A DNA stretch of 64,000 bases from Agapanthus africanus. Its lineage: Eukaryota > Streptophyta > Magnoliopsida > Asparagales > Amaryllidaceae. Within the stretch, counting starts at the first letter, position 1; each line of letters opens with the position of its first letter. This document shows positions 36,052-47,173 of the stretch, in pieces. The stretch spans positions 455,553,096 to 455,617,095 of the forward strand of contig JASDDO010000026.1 in assembly GCA_030015575.1 (NCBI GenBank), read 5' to 3'. Under the pieces are notes generated by a model. The model had not been told where the DNA came from. It searched no databases and worked only from the letters and a program-made list of their open reading frames with translations. The translations under genes and the position numbers were made by a program.

Positions 36052-36695
36052 CTGTGCTGCTTCTCTGTGTTATTTGGGATTTTCTGGAATATTTAATATT
36101 TGCTCAGGTTTCAGTTTTACAGAGCAGTTTTTGGAGCAATATTAAAGATGTTTAATCGATCGAAATTGTACAGTATTTGCATATTGGATTATATCTGTGA
36201 TTTATAAATGTGTTCGTAAACCTCCCCTAACTGCTAGTATGTCGGTTGGCAGGGGTTGCACATTTCTGTAATGATTTTATCTGTTTGTGCATATGAACTG
36301 TAATTGGACTGTTGTGGTGTATAGCCGGGGTTAAGCAATGGGTTATTATCTAATTCATTTGTTGTAAATGTAATTTGTTGTAATATTATTTTGCGGGGCA
36401 CATCCAGGTTGCGGTTGTAGCCACCGTTGTATTATTTCATTTTACTGTTTTTGCTCCTAGGACTGACCCAAGGTAGGGTACACAAACTGCCGGGTGGATA
36501 GTTTGCCGTACCCGTAGGGGTCGAGGGTGGGGTAATGGCTATTCATCACAACTGTGTAATCTGTCTTTTCTTGCAGGCTCAAAAGAAATACAGATTGCTT
36601 GCAAATCCAATTAAGTTCATCTGTGTTCTGGAATGTATATCATTGCGTCAGACGAATGTAAAATATCTATATATATGATAGCTATTTAGACGTCA

Positions 36696-36796
36696 CTTAT
36701 GTTTTACACCCGCGCTAGCCCAGCCCCCGCTCTGTCGTTAGTTAAGTAACCTAACGGGTGATGACGGGACCCCGTGGCGAATGCGGATGGCATAAG
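36696..36796 (+). other. Conserved structured leader block (B1 copy)
   Basis: Ends CTTATG and CATAAG pair. Internal pairings CCGC/GCGG and CGTTAG/CTAACG (with TTA/TAA inside) give a branched fold. Nearly identical blocks occur in A, D and F. Confidence 0.7.
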
Positions 36797-37074
36797 AGGA
36801 CGTTGTATTTTCGTTGTTTTCTGCAATGATAGGTTAATGATGGGAAGCATTATCTATAATGCAAAGAAAATAAACCAAGTTTAAATCGTTGGAACAATTT
36901 TAAAGAAACCACTCGGTTATTTTTAAAACAGATATTTTTAAATGCGGAGATTTAACCACTCCTTTTGAAAGCTATCAGGTTCCTTCGGTTATATCAAGTT
37001 CACTACGTTCACGGTTTCGCCAAAACCAGTCGTAGCCCTCAGTCATTTCATTTGGGTATTCAGTAGTATTCAAG

Positions 37075-37283
37075 CTATGCAGTTTTGGACAACGTCATGG
37101 CATAGTGTTTGGTAGCTGTTGGGTATTCATTTGTTGCATAGATAGATGAGTCGGTTTGGGACAGTCGTATTATCATTTGGCCAACGTCAGGGATATATAC
37201 GGATGGGTTCAAATTAACAAGATAATGATGGGTAGAACTTGACATGTGACTTATGACATTTTGAACAACGCCAAGGTCATAAG
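37075..37283 (+). other. Triple hairpin array (B1 copy)
   Basis: Stem-loops 37075-37105 (CTATGC/GCATAG), 37166-37201 (CGTAT/ATACG) and 37250-37283 (CTTATGAC/GTCATAAG). Each encloses a TTGG/TTGA...CGTCA/CGCCA core. Confidence 0.7.
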
Positions 37284-37754
37284 AGCATGGGGTAAAAACT
37301 TATATCGGGAATTTCTAAAGAAACTGAAATTTGCAAAGAACCAAGTGCATACCATTTTGAGTTTGATGAATGTTGGTAGCATTCCTACAACATTATCAGA
37401 CGATGATATTTGGATCCCGATCCTACTGTGAGTATATGCTACTTATCAGATTATTTGTCACTTAACGATCAATGCTATAAACCAAGTAGGTGTCTAAGAA
37501 AAGTGTCAGCGGGGCTACGCCTCCAGAGAAAAGAGGTTCTTAAATTAAGGAACTTCGCGAAAGCGTTGGACAACCTCCCTCGAAGTATCGACACTGATCT
37601 GGCTGAACGGTTAAGCAAGTATTGTACGGTGAAAATAGTTCTGACTAATTTCCTCCTTTATGGTTTGAGGAGAGATTCGAAAAACAGTGGGAGCCATTCA
37701 GTTTAGATAAACTAAAAACCACTCTAAATTTGCAAGAGCATCATGCTAAAGTGT

Positions 37755-37779
37755 TTTCTTCTCTCTCTCCTAATTGCAG
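37755..37779 (+). promoter_or_regulatory. Acceptor-like pyrimidine tract before gag
   Basis: ttcttctctctctcc followed by taattgcag, then CGACC. A pyrimidine run plus AG and CGACC is kept at this place in A (AG 33344-33345), D (59044-59045) and F (1224-1225). It resembles a plant 3' splice site. No donor has been assigned. Confidence 0.45.
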
Positions 37780-37790
37780 CGACCCTGAAA

Positions 37791-40700
37791 ATGACTGGAC
37801 TTAAGTTACTTTTAGAGAAAAATATACTGACGGGGCCAAACTATAAAGATTGGCTGCGAAATGTCAAGATAGCCTTGACCTACGACAAATTGGGGTATAT
37901 CCTCACCACTAAGGCACCTGAGGCCCCAGGTCCGAAATCCAGTAATGCGGATAGGGAAATCCGCAAAACCTGGGATTTAGATTGCGCGAAAGCCAAGTGC
38001 ATCGTGCTTGCCTCGATGAACAATGAACATCAGAGGAGGCACGAGGATATGGACTTAGAATCCATATTTCTTCATACAAAAGAACTGTATGGAGAGCAAT
38101 CTCGTATAGCAAGATACGAGACCTCGAAAAACCTATTCCAAGCGAGGTTGGCTGTCGGATCATCGGTAGGCAAACATGTCCTAAAGATGATTGGCTACAT
38201 AGAAGAGCTCGCAGACCTGGGAACCACTTTAGATAATGAGCTCTATACAGACCTCATTCTCCAGTCCCTTCCTAACACCTACGCCCAGTTTATACTGAAT
38301 TTCAACATTCAAAGAAAAGAGGTTGAACTTTCAGAACTCCTTAACATGTTGAGGAGTGCAGAGGGCACCTTGCAGAAGGCAAGGGAAACACACGCTATGT
38401 TTGTTCGTAGTGCTTCTTCTTCCGGGTCCAAGGCTAAGGCAAAAGGAAGGAAGAATAAGGCTGCCAACAAACCTAGAGGAGGTGTAAGTAAGGTGCTAGG
38501 TAAGGGAAAGAAAAAGTTGCCGGTACCTGTAGTGGCTCAGGATGAGTGCTTCCATTGTCACAGGAAGGGGCACTGGAAAAAGGATTGCAAGGCGTGGATC
38601 GCCAACAAGAACCAAGGACCGAAGCAAGCTGTGGCTTCGACTTCAGGTGTGTTTGTAATTGAGAATTGTTTGTCAATCAACTCTACTTCCTGGGTATTGG
38701 ATACCGGATCAGGATCTCATATTTGCAATTCATTGCAGGCACTGAGAAACCGTAGAGTACTGAAGGAAGGTGATATGATCCTCAGGGTTGCTAACGGAGC
38801 TAGCGTGGGAGCTGTGTCCGTCGGGGATTATCACCTAGGATTGACCAGTGGACACATTTTGGTTTTACATAACTGTTTTTGTGTACCTAGTTTGACGTGT
38901 AATATCATATCAGTTTTCTTATTATCAAATAAAGGTTATGATTTCACGTTTGTAAGTGATGTTGTCAACATCCACCTTAATCATGTTTCGATTGGGTCCG
39001 GTACACTGGATAACGGTATATATGTCTTAAACCAAATCCAGATTTTCAATGTCCAGAACACACTAAAAAGAAAGTCTCCAGATTTAAATAAGGCTTTCTT
39101 ATGGCATTGTAGATTAGGTCATATCAATGAGACACGGTTAACTAAGTTACATAAAGAAGGATATTTGGACTCGTTCGAATATCAAACTTATGCCACTTGT
39201 GAATCATGTCTCAAAGGAAAAATGACAAAGACTCCATTCACTGGACATGGAGTAAGAGCGAGCGAGCTCTTAGGACTCGTACACAGTGATGTATGCGGTC
39301 CAATGTCTACACATGCGAGAGGTGGTTATTCCTACTTCATTACTTTTACGGATGATTTCTCTAGGTATGGATTCATTTATCTGATGAAACATAAATCCGA
39401 GACCTTTGAGAAATTCCAGGAATACAAGAATGAAGTGGAAAACCAAACAGGCAAAAGTATTAAGACACTGAGATCTGATCGAGGTGGAGAATACTTAAGT
39501 GCCGAGTTCCTTGGTTATCTAAAAGAGAAAGGAATTCTCTCTCAGCTTACTCCTCCATACACTCCACAGCATAACGGTGTATCGGAGAGAAGGAATCGAA
39601 CCCTATTGGATATGGTACGATCCATGATGAGTAATGCTGAGTTACCGCGATTTTTGTGGGTTTATGCGCTAGAATCAGCAGCGTATGTTTTGAACAGGGT
39701 CCCTACCAAGACTGTGCCTACCACTCCATATCAGATGTGGAGTGGGAAGAAACCCTACCTTCAGTATATAAGGATTTGGGGATGTCCAGCTTTTGTCAAA
39801 AAGCAGTATGTGGACAAGCTCGAGGCACGATCAGTAAAATGTATATTTGTGGGATATCCAAAGAATTCTAAGGGATATCTATTCTATTACGCAGAGGAAC
39901 AAAAGATTCTAGTTTCTCGTAATGCCCATTTTCTAGAACAGCAGGTTTTAGAAAAAGATACAAGTGGGAGCGAAATAGAACTGGAAGAAATTCCAGAACC
40001 ACAAACTACTGCTGAAAGTTTGGTAGAACCAGTAGTTCAACAAGAACTTGACATTCCCGCACCCCTCCGCAAAAGTAGTAGGCCGTCTCATCCGCCTGAG
40101 AGATACTACGGTTTTCTCGTCGATGGGGATAGAGAGGATTGCATCATAAATGATGATGAACCTACTAGCTTCCAGCAAGCCATCCAGAGCGGCGACTCGG
40201 TACGATGGCTAGATGCAATGCAAAGCGAAATAGAGTCCATGTACACCAACAAAGTATGGACTTTGGACTTTGCTCCAGATGGGGTAAAACCCATAGGATG
40301 CAAATGGATCTTCAAGAAAAAGATTGGTGTAGATGGGCAGGTGGAAGCCTATAAAGCTAGACTTGTTGCAAAGGGTTTTCGTCAAAGACCTGGTTTGGAC
40401 TATGACGAAACTTTTTCTCCTGTAGCTATGCTCAAATCCATTCGCATCCTTCTTGCAATTGCTGCATACCATGATTATGAAATCTGGCAGATGGACGTAA
40501 AGACGGCTTTTCTAAATGGTAATTTAGAAGAGTGCGTCTATATGGATCAGCCAGAGGGTTTTGATCAGAGTGGGAGCAGCGGGAAAGTGTGCAAGTTGCT
40601 AAAGTCCATTTATGGACTAAAGCAAGCATCGCGGAGTTGGAACATCTGTTTTGATGAAACAGTCAAAGAATATGACTTTATCAAAAATCCAGATGAACCG

Positions 40701-41558
40701 TGCATATATAGTAAAGTTGTAGCGAGAAGTGTCGTATTCCTCGTATTATACGTGGATGACATTCTACTGATAGGAAATGATATTCCTATGCTACAAACCG
40801 TCAAAGGATTCTTGTCACACAGGTTCTCCATGAAAGACCTGGGTGATGCCTCTTACATTCTGGGGATCCGGATCTATCGTGATAGATCCAAGAGGATGTT
40901 GGGACTTTCACAGTCCAGGTATATCAACACTGTACTGAAAAGATTCAGTATGGAAGATTCCAAGCGCGGTAATCTACCGGCTTGTCACGGAATCACTCTA
41001 TCCAAAAAGATGTCTCCCAAGACTTATTTGGAAAGGGATCGCATGTCGATTATACCCTACGCTTCTGCGGTAGGCTCTATAATGTATGCGATGTTGTGTA
41101 CCAGACCAGATGTAGCTTACGCACTCAGCGTGGTAAGCCGGTATCAGTCTGACCCAGGGGAGAATCACTGGATAGCAGTAAAGAACATTCTGAAGTACCT
41201 GAGAAGGACTAAGGAGATGTTGCTTGTTTACGGCGGAAAAGACCTCAAGTTAGAGGGCTTTGCCGATTCTGGCTTCCAGAGTGATAAGGACGATTCCAAG
41301 TCCATGTCGGGTTATGTCTTTATCCTCAATGGAGGGGCGGTGTGCTGGAAGAGCTCCAAGCAGGACACCGTTGCTGACTCGACTATGGAAGCGGAGTATA
41401 TAGCTGCTTGCGATGCCGCAAAAGAAGCAGTCTGGATGAAGAAGTTCCTAACAGAACTTCAAGTGGTTCCTACCATAGTTGATCCAATACCTCTGTATTG
41501 CGACAACAACGGAGCTATAGCTTTAGCGAAGGAACCAAGGTCCCATCAGAAGTCCTGA
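37791..41558 (+). CDS. Ty1-copia Gag-Pol polyprotein, ended early by one in-frame stop
   Basis: Single frame of 1255 codons. Numbering is from the Met at 37791, which matches the gag start of A; the frame opens upstream at 37743, but those 16 codons lie in the pyrimidine tract. Gag comes first, then basic linker and zinc knuckle C253-C256-H261-C266. Protease DTGSGSH starts at D304. Integrase has H439, H444, C470, C473 and a D500-D563-E599 core with exact D-35-E spacing. RT has D902 and YVDD 987-990. RNase H has E1200 and D1238. The stop TGA at 41556-41558 replaces the CGA expected from A (C to T at a CpG). The final RNase H block lies beyond it, so RNase H is probably impaired. Copying occurs in cytoplasmic Gag particles and integration in the nucleus. 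Confidence 0.93.
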   Translation: MTGLKLLLEKNILTGPNYKDWLRNVKIALTYDKLGYILTTKAPEAPGPKSSNADREIRKTWDLDCAKAKCIVLASMNNEHQRRHEDMDLESIFLHTKELYGEQSRIARYETSKNLFQARLAVGSSVGKHVLKMIGYIEELADLGTTLDNELYTDLILQSLPNTYAQFILNFNIQRKEVELSELLNMLRSAEGTLQKARETHAMFVRSASSSGSKAKAKGRKNKAANKPRGGVSKVLGKGKKKLPVPVVAQDECFHCHRKGHWKKDCKAWIANKNQGPKQAVASTSGVFVIENCLSINSTSWVLDTGSGSHICNSLQALRNRRVLKEGDMILRVANGASVGAVSVGDYHLGLTSGHILVLHNCFCVPSLTCNIISVFLLSNKGYDFTFVSDVVNIHLNHVSIGSGTLDNGIYVLNQIQIFNVQNTLKRKSPDLNKAFLWHCRLGHINETRLTKLHKEGYLDSFEYQTYATCESCLKGKMTKTPFTGHGVRASELLGLVHSDVCGPMSTHARGGYSYFITFTDDFSRYGFIYLMKHKSETFEKFQEYKNEVENQTGKSIKTLRSDRGGEYLSAEFLGYLKEKGILSQLTPPYTPQHNGVSERRNRTLLDMVRSMMSNAELPRFLWVYALESAAYVLNRVPTKTVPTTPYQMWSGKKPYLQYIRIWGCPAFVKKQYVDKLEARSVKCIFVGYPKNSKGYLFYYAEEQKILVSRNAHFLEQQVLEKDTSGSEIELEEIPEPQTTAESLVEPVVQQELDIPAPLRKSSRPSHPPERYYGFLVDGDREDCIINDDEPTSFQQAIQSGDSVRWLDAMQSEIESMYTNKVWTLDFAPDGVKPIGCKWIFKKKIGVDGQVEAYKARLVAKGFRQRPGLDYDETFSPVAMLKSIRILLAIAAYHDYEIWQMDVKTAFLNGNLEECVYMDQPEGFDQSGSSGKVCKLLKSIYGLKQASRSWNICFDETVKEYDFIKNPDEPCIYSKVVARSVVFLVLYVDDILLIGNDIPMLQTVKGFLSHRFSMKDLGDASYILGIRIYRDRSKRMLGLSQSRYINTVLKRFSMEDSKRGNLPACHGITLSKKMSPKTYLERDRMSIIPYASAVGSIMYAMLCTRPDVAYALSVVSRYQSDPGENHWIAVKNILKYLRRTKEMLLVYGGKDLKLEGFADSGFQSDKDDSKSMSGYVFILNGGAVCWKSSKQDTVADSTMEAEYIAACDAAKEAVWMKKFLTELQVVPTIVDPIPLYCDNNGAIALAKEPRSHQKS

Positions 41559-41728
41559 CACATCTTGAGGCGGTATCACCTGATCAGGGAGATCATTGAT
41601 CGTCAGGAGATCGAGGTTCGGAGAGTCGCTACTGAAGAGAACATTGCAGATCCATTCACGAAGGCCCTTCCTCAGACTCAGTTCGAGAGGCTACTCGAGA
41701 TCATTGGTCTTCGATATGCCAGTATATG
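41559..41728 (+). pseudogene. C-terminal end of B1 RNase H, cut off from its ORF
   Basis: The same frame continues after the TGA with the HILRRYHLIREI block and the stretch ending GLRYAS, the conserved copia RNase H tail. Element A ends its protein two codons further, with Trp-Pro and TAG. In B1 the solo LTR at 41729 interrupts exactly there, so the frame would read into the LTR and stop at about 41786. Confidence 0.85.
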
Positions 41729-43933
41729 TGAAAGGTTCCTAGGCACTCTAGTAAGGTCTCACAAGGCATCGAACATGCCAATTTAAAATTTTTTTGGTGC
41801 CGAGAAACCCTAGACTACGGATCGTTGCTAGAATTTTAGGCGAAAAGAAAAGCTAGTTAACACTTAACTACTTGGATATGGAAATTACAACCTTTGTAGA
41901 TCCGGATATCCACCTCCACGGCTCTGCAACGAAGTCTCCTCGCTGTCCATGTCGAACTCCGGGCTCTAGCGTCGGCTTCATCGGAGAATCGGGTGAGCTA
42001 GGTCGCCGGCTTCGTGTCAAAGACGATCTACGTCGAGGCATCGCAAGTTCAAGCTCCGACTTCACAAAGTGATGAAACTTGTGAAGAAAACACACTCTAC
42101 AACTTGGCTAGAGGTAGAGGATGAAGAAATAGGAGGTGGTTTCTCTTTAGAATTGGATTTCTCACTCTCAAGCTCAAGTTGCCATTGATGGACCTTGAGC
42201 TTTTGTTGAAGAAGAAGATGAAGATCAAGAAAGAAATATGATAAGTTCTTTTAAAATAAAAAGAAAATGGAATACTTATCATAATTCTTACTAGGGTTAA
42301 GTGTAGAGAATCTACCATGGTTAATGGATGGGTTAGGGTTAAGCATGAGTCAAAGCTTCATGAAGCTTCAACAAAAAGACAAAGAAAGCCACCATTCCTT
42401 TTTAAACTTATCCAAATAAAAGAATAAAACAAATAAATGAATAAATAAATATGCAAAACCCTAATTATCATAATAACCATGGTTTAATTCTATTCACATA
42501 ACCATATGATCAAGTATCATCAAACATGATACAAAAAGGTGCACAAAAGTATATCACATATACAATGTGCAATCCAAGTGAGAAAAATCCGTTTAAAGTG
42601 AACCAATACTAGTTAATGCAAAGTAATATATCAAATATATAATTATACATTAAATCATTAAATCAACATTTGATTCAATGATCCGGTCATGTCGCACATA
42701 ACCGACTAGTATCCAATGTATCGATTTATCGAATGAACAATTCGATAACTAGGTCATATCGAATATAACCAATCGAAACATTTGTCGCGAGAATGAAATG
42801 CGGTATCACATACACGCGTTATTCTCGGTCCCGCACATATCTCATATGCGCTCCTATTTCGTTTCGCTTGAGCCAGGAAACCTCTGTGTAGGACTCTAAA
42901 GACTCGTCAATACGCCGGTAGCAGATGATGATCATATCAAGCATCCACAAGCCGCAAGCGGTCTGCTAAACGTAACGGCCACCCGGGTATTGAGCGATCA
43001 GAAGATTGACGAGCTAGCCCGCTCACACTCCTGCGAATCCGACCAGTAACACTTACCGTACAGTCCGGTCTCTTCGTCTGATATGTCGCATATCAAGTCT
43101 AGGGGTGGTATACGTCAGACCCCAATAACCCGATAAGTCATGCCGATGTGAGGCTCGTAACGGGTCGAGAAACTACTGGTAACACTTACCAGCAAATCTC
43201 TGATCAGCCCTGGCCAGGGACTTCCCTGCTACGGCCAATCGAGCACTGCGCAACATCAACCCCAAATACCGGGAGAGACGAAACCCCTCCTATCGCTCAT
43301 TGCCTCCATGTGACTCGGGACTGTACCCAAAGACCACCATTTTGCACGCCCTCATGGACGTGGTAAGGTGGAGATCAAAGCACAGTGGGAATCACACAAG
43401 ACTCTATGACGATCTCGGGTCTACAGACTAACCTGCATAAGTGTCACCTGAGAACTGCCATCTGACGTGAGGTATAATACCATCTGGGAGTTCTCGGCGA
43501 GTCCGTCCAGTGTACTCAGTCTCCACTGAGCACCCGTATACCATCTCTGATGTCAAACACCAATGGATATGGGATCATCCATCGCCCATCACATGGGTCG
43601 AGAAGCGTATACGCTAGTCTACTCTGGTATATCGATGCCCCGTCTCGATACACCCACGACTAGGGACCTTGAAGGATGTACTTATGGACTACCATGTCCC
43701 CACTAGTATGATCTGCATCATAGTCCAGGTAGTCAAGTACAAATCCTAAGGGCTTTACCAACATGTAACTATAAGACAGTATAAAGAGACTAGTGTACAT
43801 GTTAAGAAAAAGAGCATCCAGATAGCATACTATCATGTCGAGCAAGAAAGTCATCTCTATATATGTCCAAGCATCCAATATAATATACATAATCTGTACA
43901 ATACTGGCCTCTAGGGCATACATACAACTAACA
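41729..43933 (-). mobile_element. Solo LTR (D/E family) in the end of B1 pol
   Basis: 2205 bp, reversed, sense TGTTAGTTGTATGTATGCCC...CTTTCA, the same length as the LTR of E. Flanked by perfect atatg duplications (41724-41728 and 43934-43938). No PBS or internal sequence. Diverged ccgg..catataacc repeats at about 42680-42780. Confidence 0.95.
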
Positions 43934-43948
43934 ATATGGCCCTAGTGC

Positions 43949-43958
43949 AAGTGGGAGA
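43949..43958 (+). other. Polypurine tract of B1
   Basis: aagtgggaga directly before the 3' LTR. Confidence 0.85.
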
Positions 43959-43959
43959 T

Positions 43960-45831
43960 TGTTAGTGTATATGCCCTAGGGGCCATTATTGTATCATACT
44001 AGTTTGTATATTACTTAATGGAAGCTTGGGATATTCACATGTATATAACAGTCTTGCTAAACATGGTAGTATGCTACTTGGTTTTTCTATCTTAATATGT
44101 GAGTATACGTATTGATAGAGCTCTTAGGATCTTGCTTGACTACCAGCGTTGTGATGGCAGTCACACTAGTGGGGGCTGGTTGGTCTACAGGCACATCCTT
44201 ATTCAGGTCCCTAGTCGTAGGATTATCGAGACAGGGCATCGATACTCCGGAGTAGACTAGTGTGTACGCTTCTCATCCCAGTTGGGGAGATGGTCTATCC
44301 CAAAGCCATCAGTACGTTGTACTGGAGATAGTATACAAGTGCTCGTTGGGTTACGGGTACACCGGACAGGACTCACGGGGAACTGTTGGTTGGTATTATA
44401 CCCGTCGTCAGTTAACAGTTCCCAGGTGACATGAGTACAGCATAGTCCGCAGACTTGACACTGCTACTTCGCCTCGAGTGTGTCCCACTGTTCTTAGATT
44501 GCTACCCTACCACGGCTCAAAGGAGTCGTGCAAACAGGTAGCAGTTGGGTGCAGTCCCGAGCACTTGGAGGCAGTGGCGGTTAGACAGGATTCGTCTCTC
44601 CCGGTATTGGGAGATGATATCGCGCTGTGTCAGAGAGCCATTACGCAAAGTCCCTGGCCAGGGCAAGCGAGATTTGCTGGTAGGTTCCAGTAGTTTCTCA
44701 GGGTATAATGGGCTTCGCTCCGACCCGACTTATTCCTCTTTTAGGGGACTGACGCTTGCCGCCCCCTAGGCCGGATATGCGATAGTCTAAGACGAACGGA
44801 CCGGACTGTATGGAGATTGTCACAGCAGGCTCAGTAGGAGTTCGAATGGGTTTCCTCATCGGCCTTCTTATCGACAACTACCTGGGGACCGTTACGTACA
44901 GCTAGTGCCGCTTGCGGTCTGTGATTAAACCCACTGCCAGCGTAGTAGTCGAGTCTCTAGAGTCCCACACAGAGAGTTTCCTATTCCAGGCGAAACGATA
45001 TAGAGGTCGTATGGTTTTACGACAAGGGTTCGGACGCATACGTGTGTTTACGCACGTACGACTTTCGGACAGTTTTTACCAGTCGGCTTTGGTTTAAGCC
45101 AGTTACTGGTATCCGGTTATTGGATTTTTACAGTCTAAAGTTTTTCCGTATTTTTGCGGAAAGGATGGGCGTTCTCGTAATTATGCGGGAAGCTTCTAGA
45201 AGGTGGTGACTAAGGAGGTTAAGGTGGCATATGAAATGATTGTGATTAGTGAGTCACCTTGATGATTCATAGAAGTATTTTGTCATTATAATGAATCATC
45301 ACTAGATATTTTCAAGCATGGTTGCTAAATTCTTTTCTTATTCTTTTCTTCATAAAAGAAATGCTTGATATATATCTTCTTGACTCACTATTCTCTTATC
45401 ATTACATCTACACATTCTCTCTCCTCAAGCTCTCTCTCTTCAAAAGACTAATCCTCCCCTCTCATGAGTTGAGTACAAGGGTTAGTAAGACTAAACAATC
45501 CATAACCATCACTCTATCTCAATCTATCTTCTTTGATTAGTAATCCAAGAAGATTAGTTGCCTCAAGTTTAGAGGCTAAGCTTGGAGTTTTGCTCTCGGG
45601 TGGATCGTCTACTACAAAGAGAAGGCCGAGGAGGACGAGGAGATCGTAAAGACGAAGGACTTGGTTCGATAGTTATAATCCCTAAGCATAGTAGTTTAGA
45701 ACAACTATTTGTTTGGTTAGTTATCGTTTAGCTTCGATTCAAGTGGTTAGTCGATGTTTGTTCACTAAACAAGTTCATTTTTGAAAATTCCGCCTCCCCA
45801 CAAGTATTGGGGTGTAGAACATCGACTTACA
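43960..45831 (+). repeat. 3' LTR of element B1
   Basis: 1872 bp, colinear with the 5' LTR. Followed by target copy ttgtc and then the resumed leader of A. Confidence 0.95.
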
Positions 45832-46263
45832 TTGTCCAGGTTAATTTGAACCCACCCGTATATACCCTTGACGAAGGTCAACAAGGTAATACGACTGTCC
45901 CAAACCAACGCATCTATCTATGCTACATATGAATACCAAACAGCTACCAATCACTATGCCTTGACGAAGGTCAACAAACATAGCTTGAATACTATTGAAT
46001 ATTCATATGAAATGACGGAGGGCTACGAATGGTTTTGGCGAAACCGTGAACGTAGTGAACTTGATATAATTGAAGGAACCTTGATAGCTTATAAAAAGAG
46101 TGGTTTAAGCTCCGTGTTTTTAAAAGTTTTTTCTGTTTTGGCAAAAACCGAGTGGTTTTGAAATTGTTCCAACGATTCAGCTTTGGTTTGTTTTCTTTGC
46201 ATTAATTAATGTGTCCTATCAATTAATCCTACCACTGCAGAAAACAAAGAAAATATGACGTAC

Positions 46264-46375
46264 GCTTATGCCATCCGCATTCGCCACGGGGCCCGTCATC
46301 ACCCGTTAGGTTACTTAACTAACGACAGAGCGGGGGCTGGACTAGCGCGGATGCAAAACATAAGCAATGCCTACT
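46264..46375 (-). other. Conserved structured leader block (A copy)
   Basis: Terminal pairing GCTTATG/CATAAGC, internal CGTTAG/CTAACG. Same order as in B1, D and F. Confidence 0.7.
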
Positions 46376-47068
46376 AGATATCATATATAGATATATACAT
46401 TCGTCAGATGCAATGATAGCCATTCCAGATCACAGATGAACACATTGGATATGCTAGAAATCCGCGTTTCGTTCGAGCCTGCAACGAAAGACGGATTACA
46501 CGGTCGCGATGAATAGCCAAACCCCACCCTAGACCCCTACAGGTGCGGCAAACTACCCGCCAAGTACCCGAAGTGAAGCAACATCCCACAACAATGTGAG
46601 TAGGCCACTCGGCACTTCAAAGTACCCGATAGTTTGTGCACCCCTCCTTGGGTCTATCCTAGGAGCAAAAACAGTAAAAGAAATAATATACAATGGCGAC
46701 TACAACCTCAACCTGGATGTGCGGCCATAAAAATAGTATTACATCAAATTACAAATTTTACATTGAATGAAAAATGAAAACTCTCATCTCACATCCCCGG
46801 CTATTCATCACGACGATCCAACAAGTTCATATACACAAACCAACATTACAGATCACAGATATGTATAACCCCCACTAATCGACGTATAGAGATTAGTAGA
46901 CGTTCAATACATATATCATATCACAGAAGATCCGATTAGCAAAAGTACTTAGAATTTCGATCGATAACTTGATTTGAAACTACCCCAAGCACAACACAGT
47001 ACTCAGCAAAATCTGGGCAAAAACAAACTATCTTAAAAATCACAAAACCAACACAGAGAACGCCAGAA

Positions 47069-47173
47069 GAAATTTGGCGCGCAGCCGAGTTGACTCGGCC
47101 GTGGATCCGCGGCGGATCGCTTTGATCGGCCGCGGATCCGCGGTCATCTGAGCGACTTAGGCGCCCAAATTTC
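47069..47173 (-). other. GC-cored long leader hairpin (A copy)
   Basis: Exactly 105 bp like the B1 copy. Outer arms gaaatttgg..gcgc and gcgc.ccaaatttc, core of ccgcgg-rich arms. The middle arm sequences differ from those of B1. Confidence 0.8.

Larger units (their letters stand above)
35781..37790 (+). other. Untranslated leader of B1
   Basis: About 2 kb between PBS and gag. Several ATGs but only short frames. Holds the long hairpin (35947-36051), a possible acceptor tcttttcttgcag ending at 36575, the structured block (36696-36796), three small hairpins (37075-37283) and the acceptor-like tract before gag. Length and content fit the long leaders known in Angela/BARE elements. Confidence 0.8.
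33895..45831 (+). mobile_element. Ty1-copia element B1, young and nearly intact
   Basis: LTRs 33895-35767 and 43960-45831, PBS 35769-35780, polypurine tract 43949-43958, perfect target duplication ttgtc (33890-33894 and 45832-45836) within the leader of A. It contains a nested solo LTR (41729-43933); without it the element is about 9.7 kb. By eye about 25 differences separate the two 1.87 kb LTRs, so insertion is recent. It is a sister of A in opposite orientation. It carries the only near-complete copia coding region in the window and could be a recent source of protein for relatives. Confidence 0.96.

Noticed and set aside
36696-36796. Possible hammerhead ribozyme (gtgatgacggg... then gcgaa)
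   Set aside because: The required CUGAUGA and GAAA core are not present, and F and D differ at these positions.
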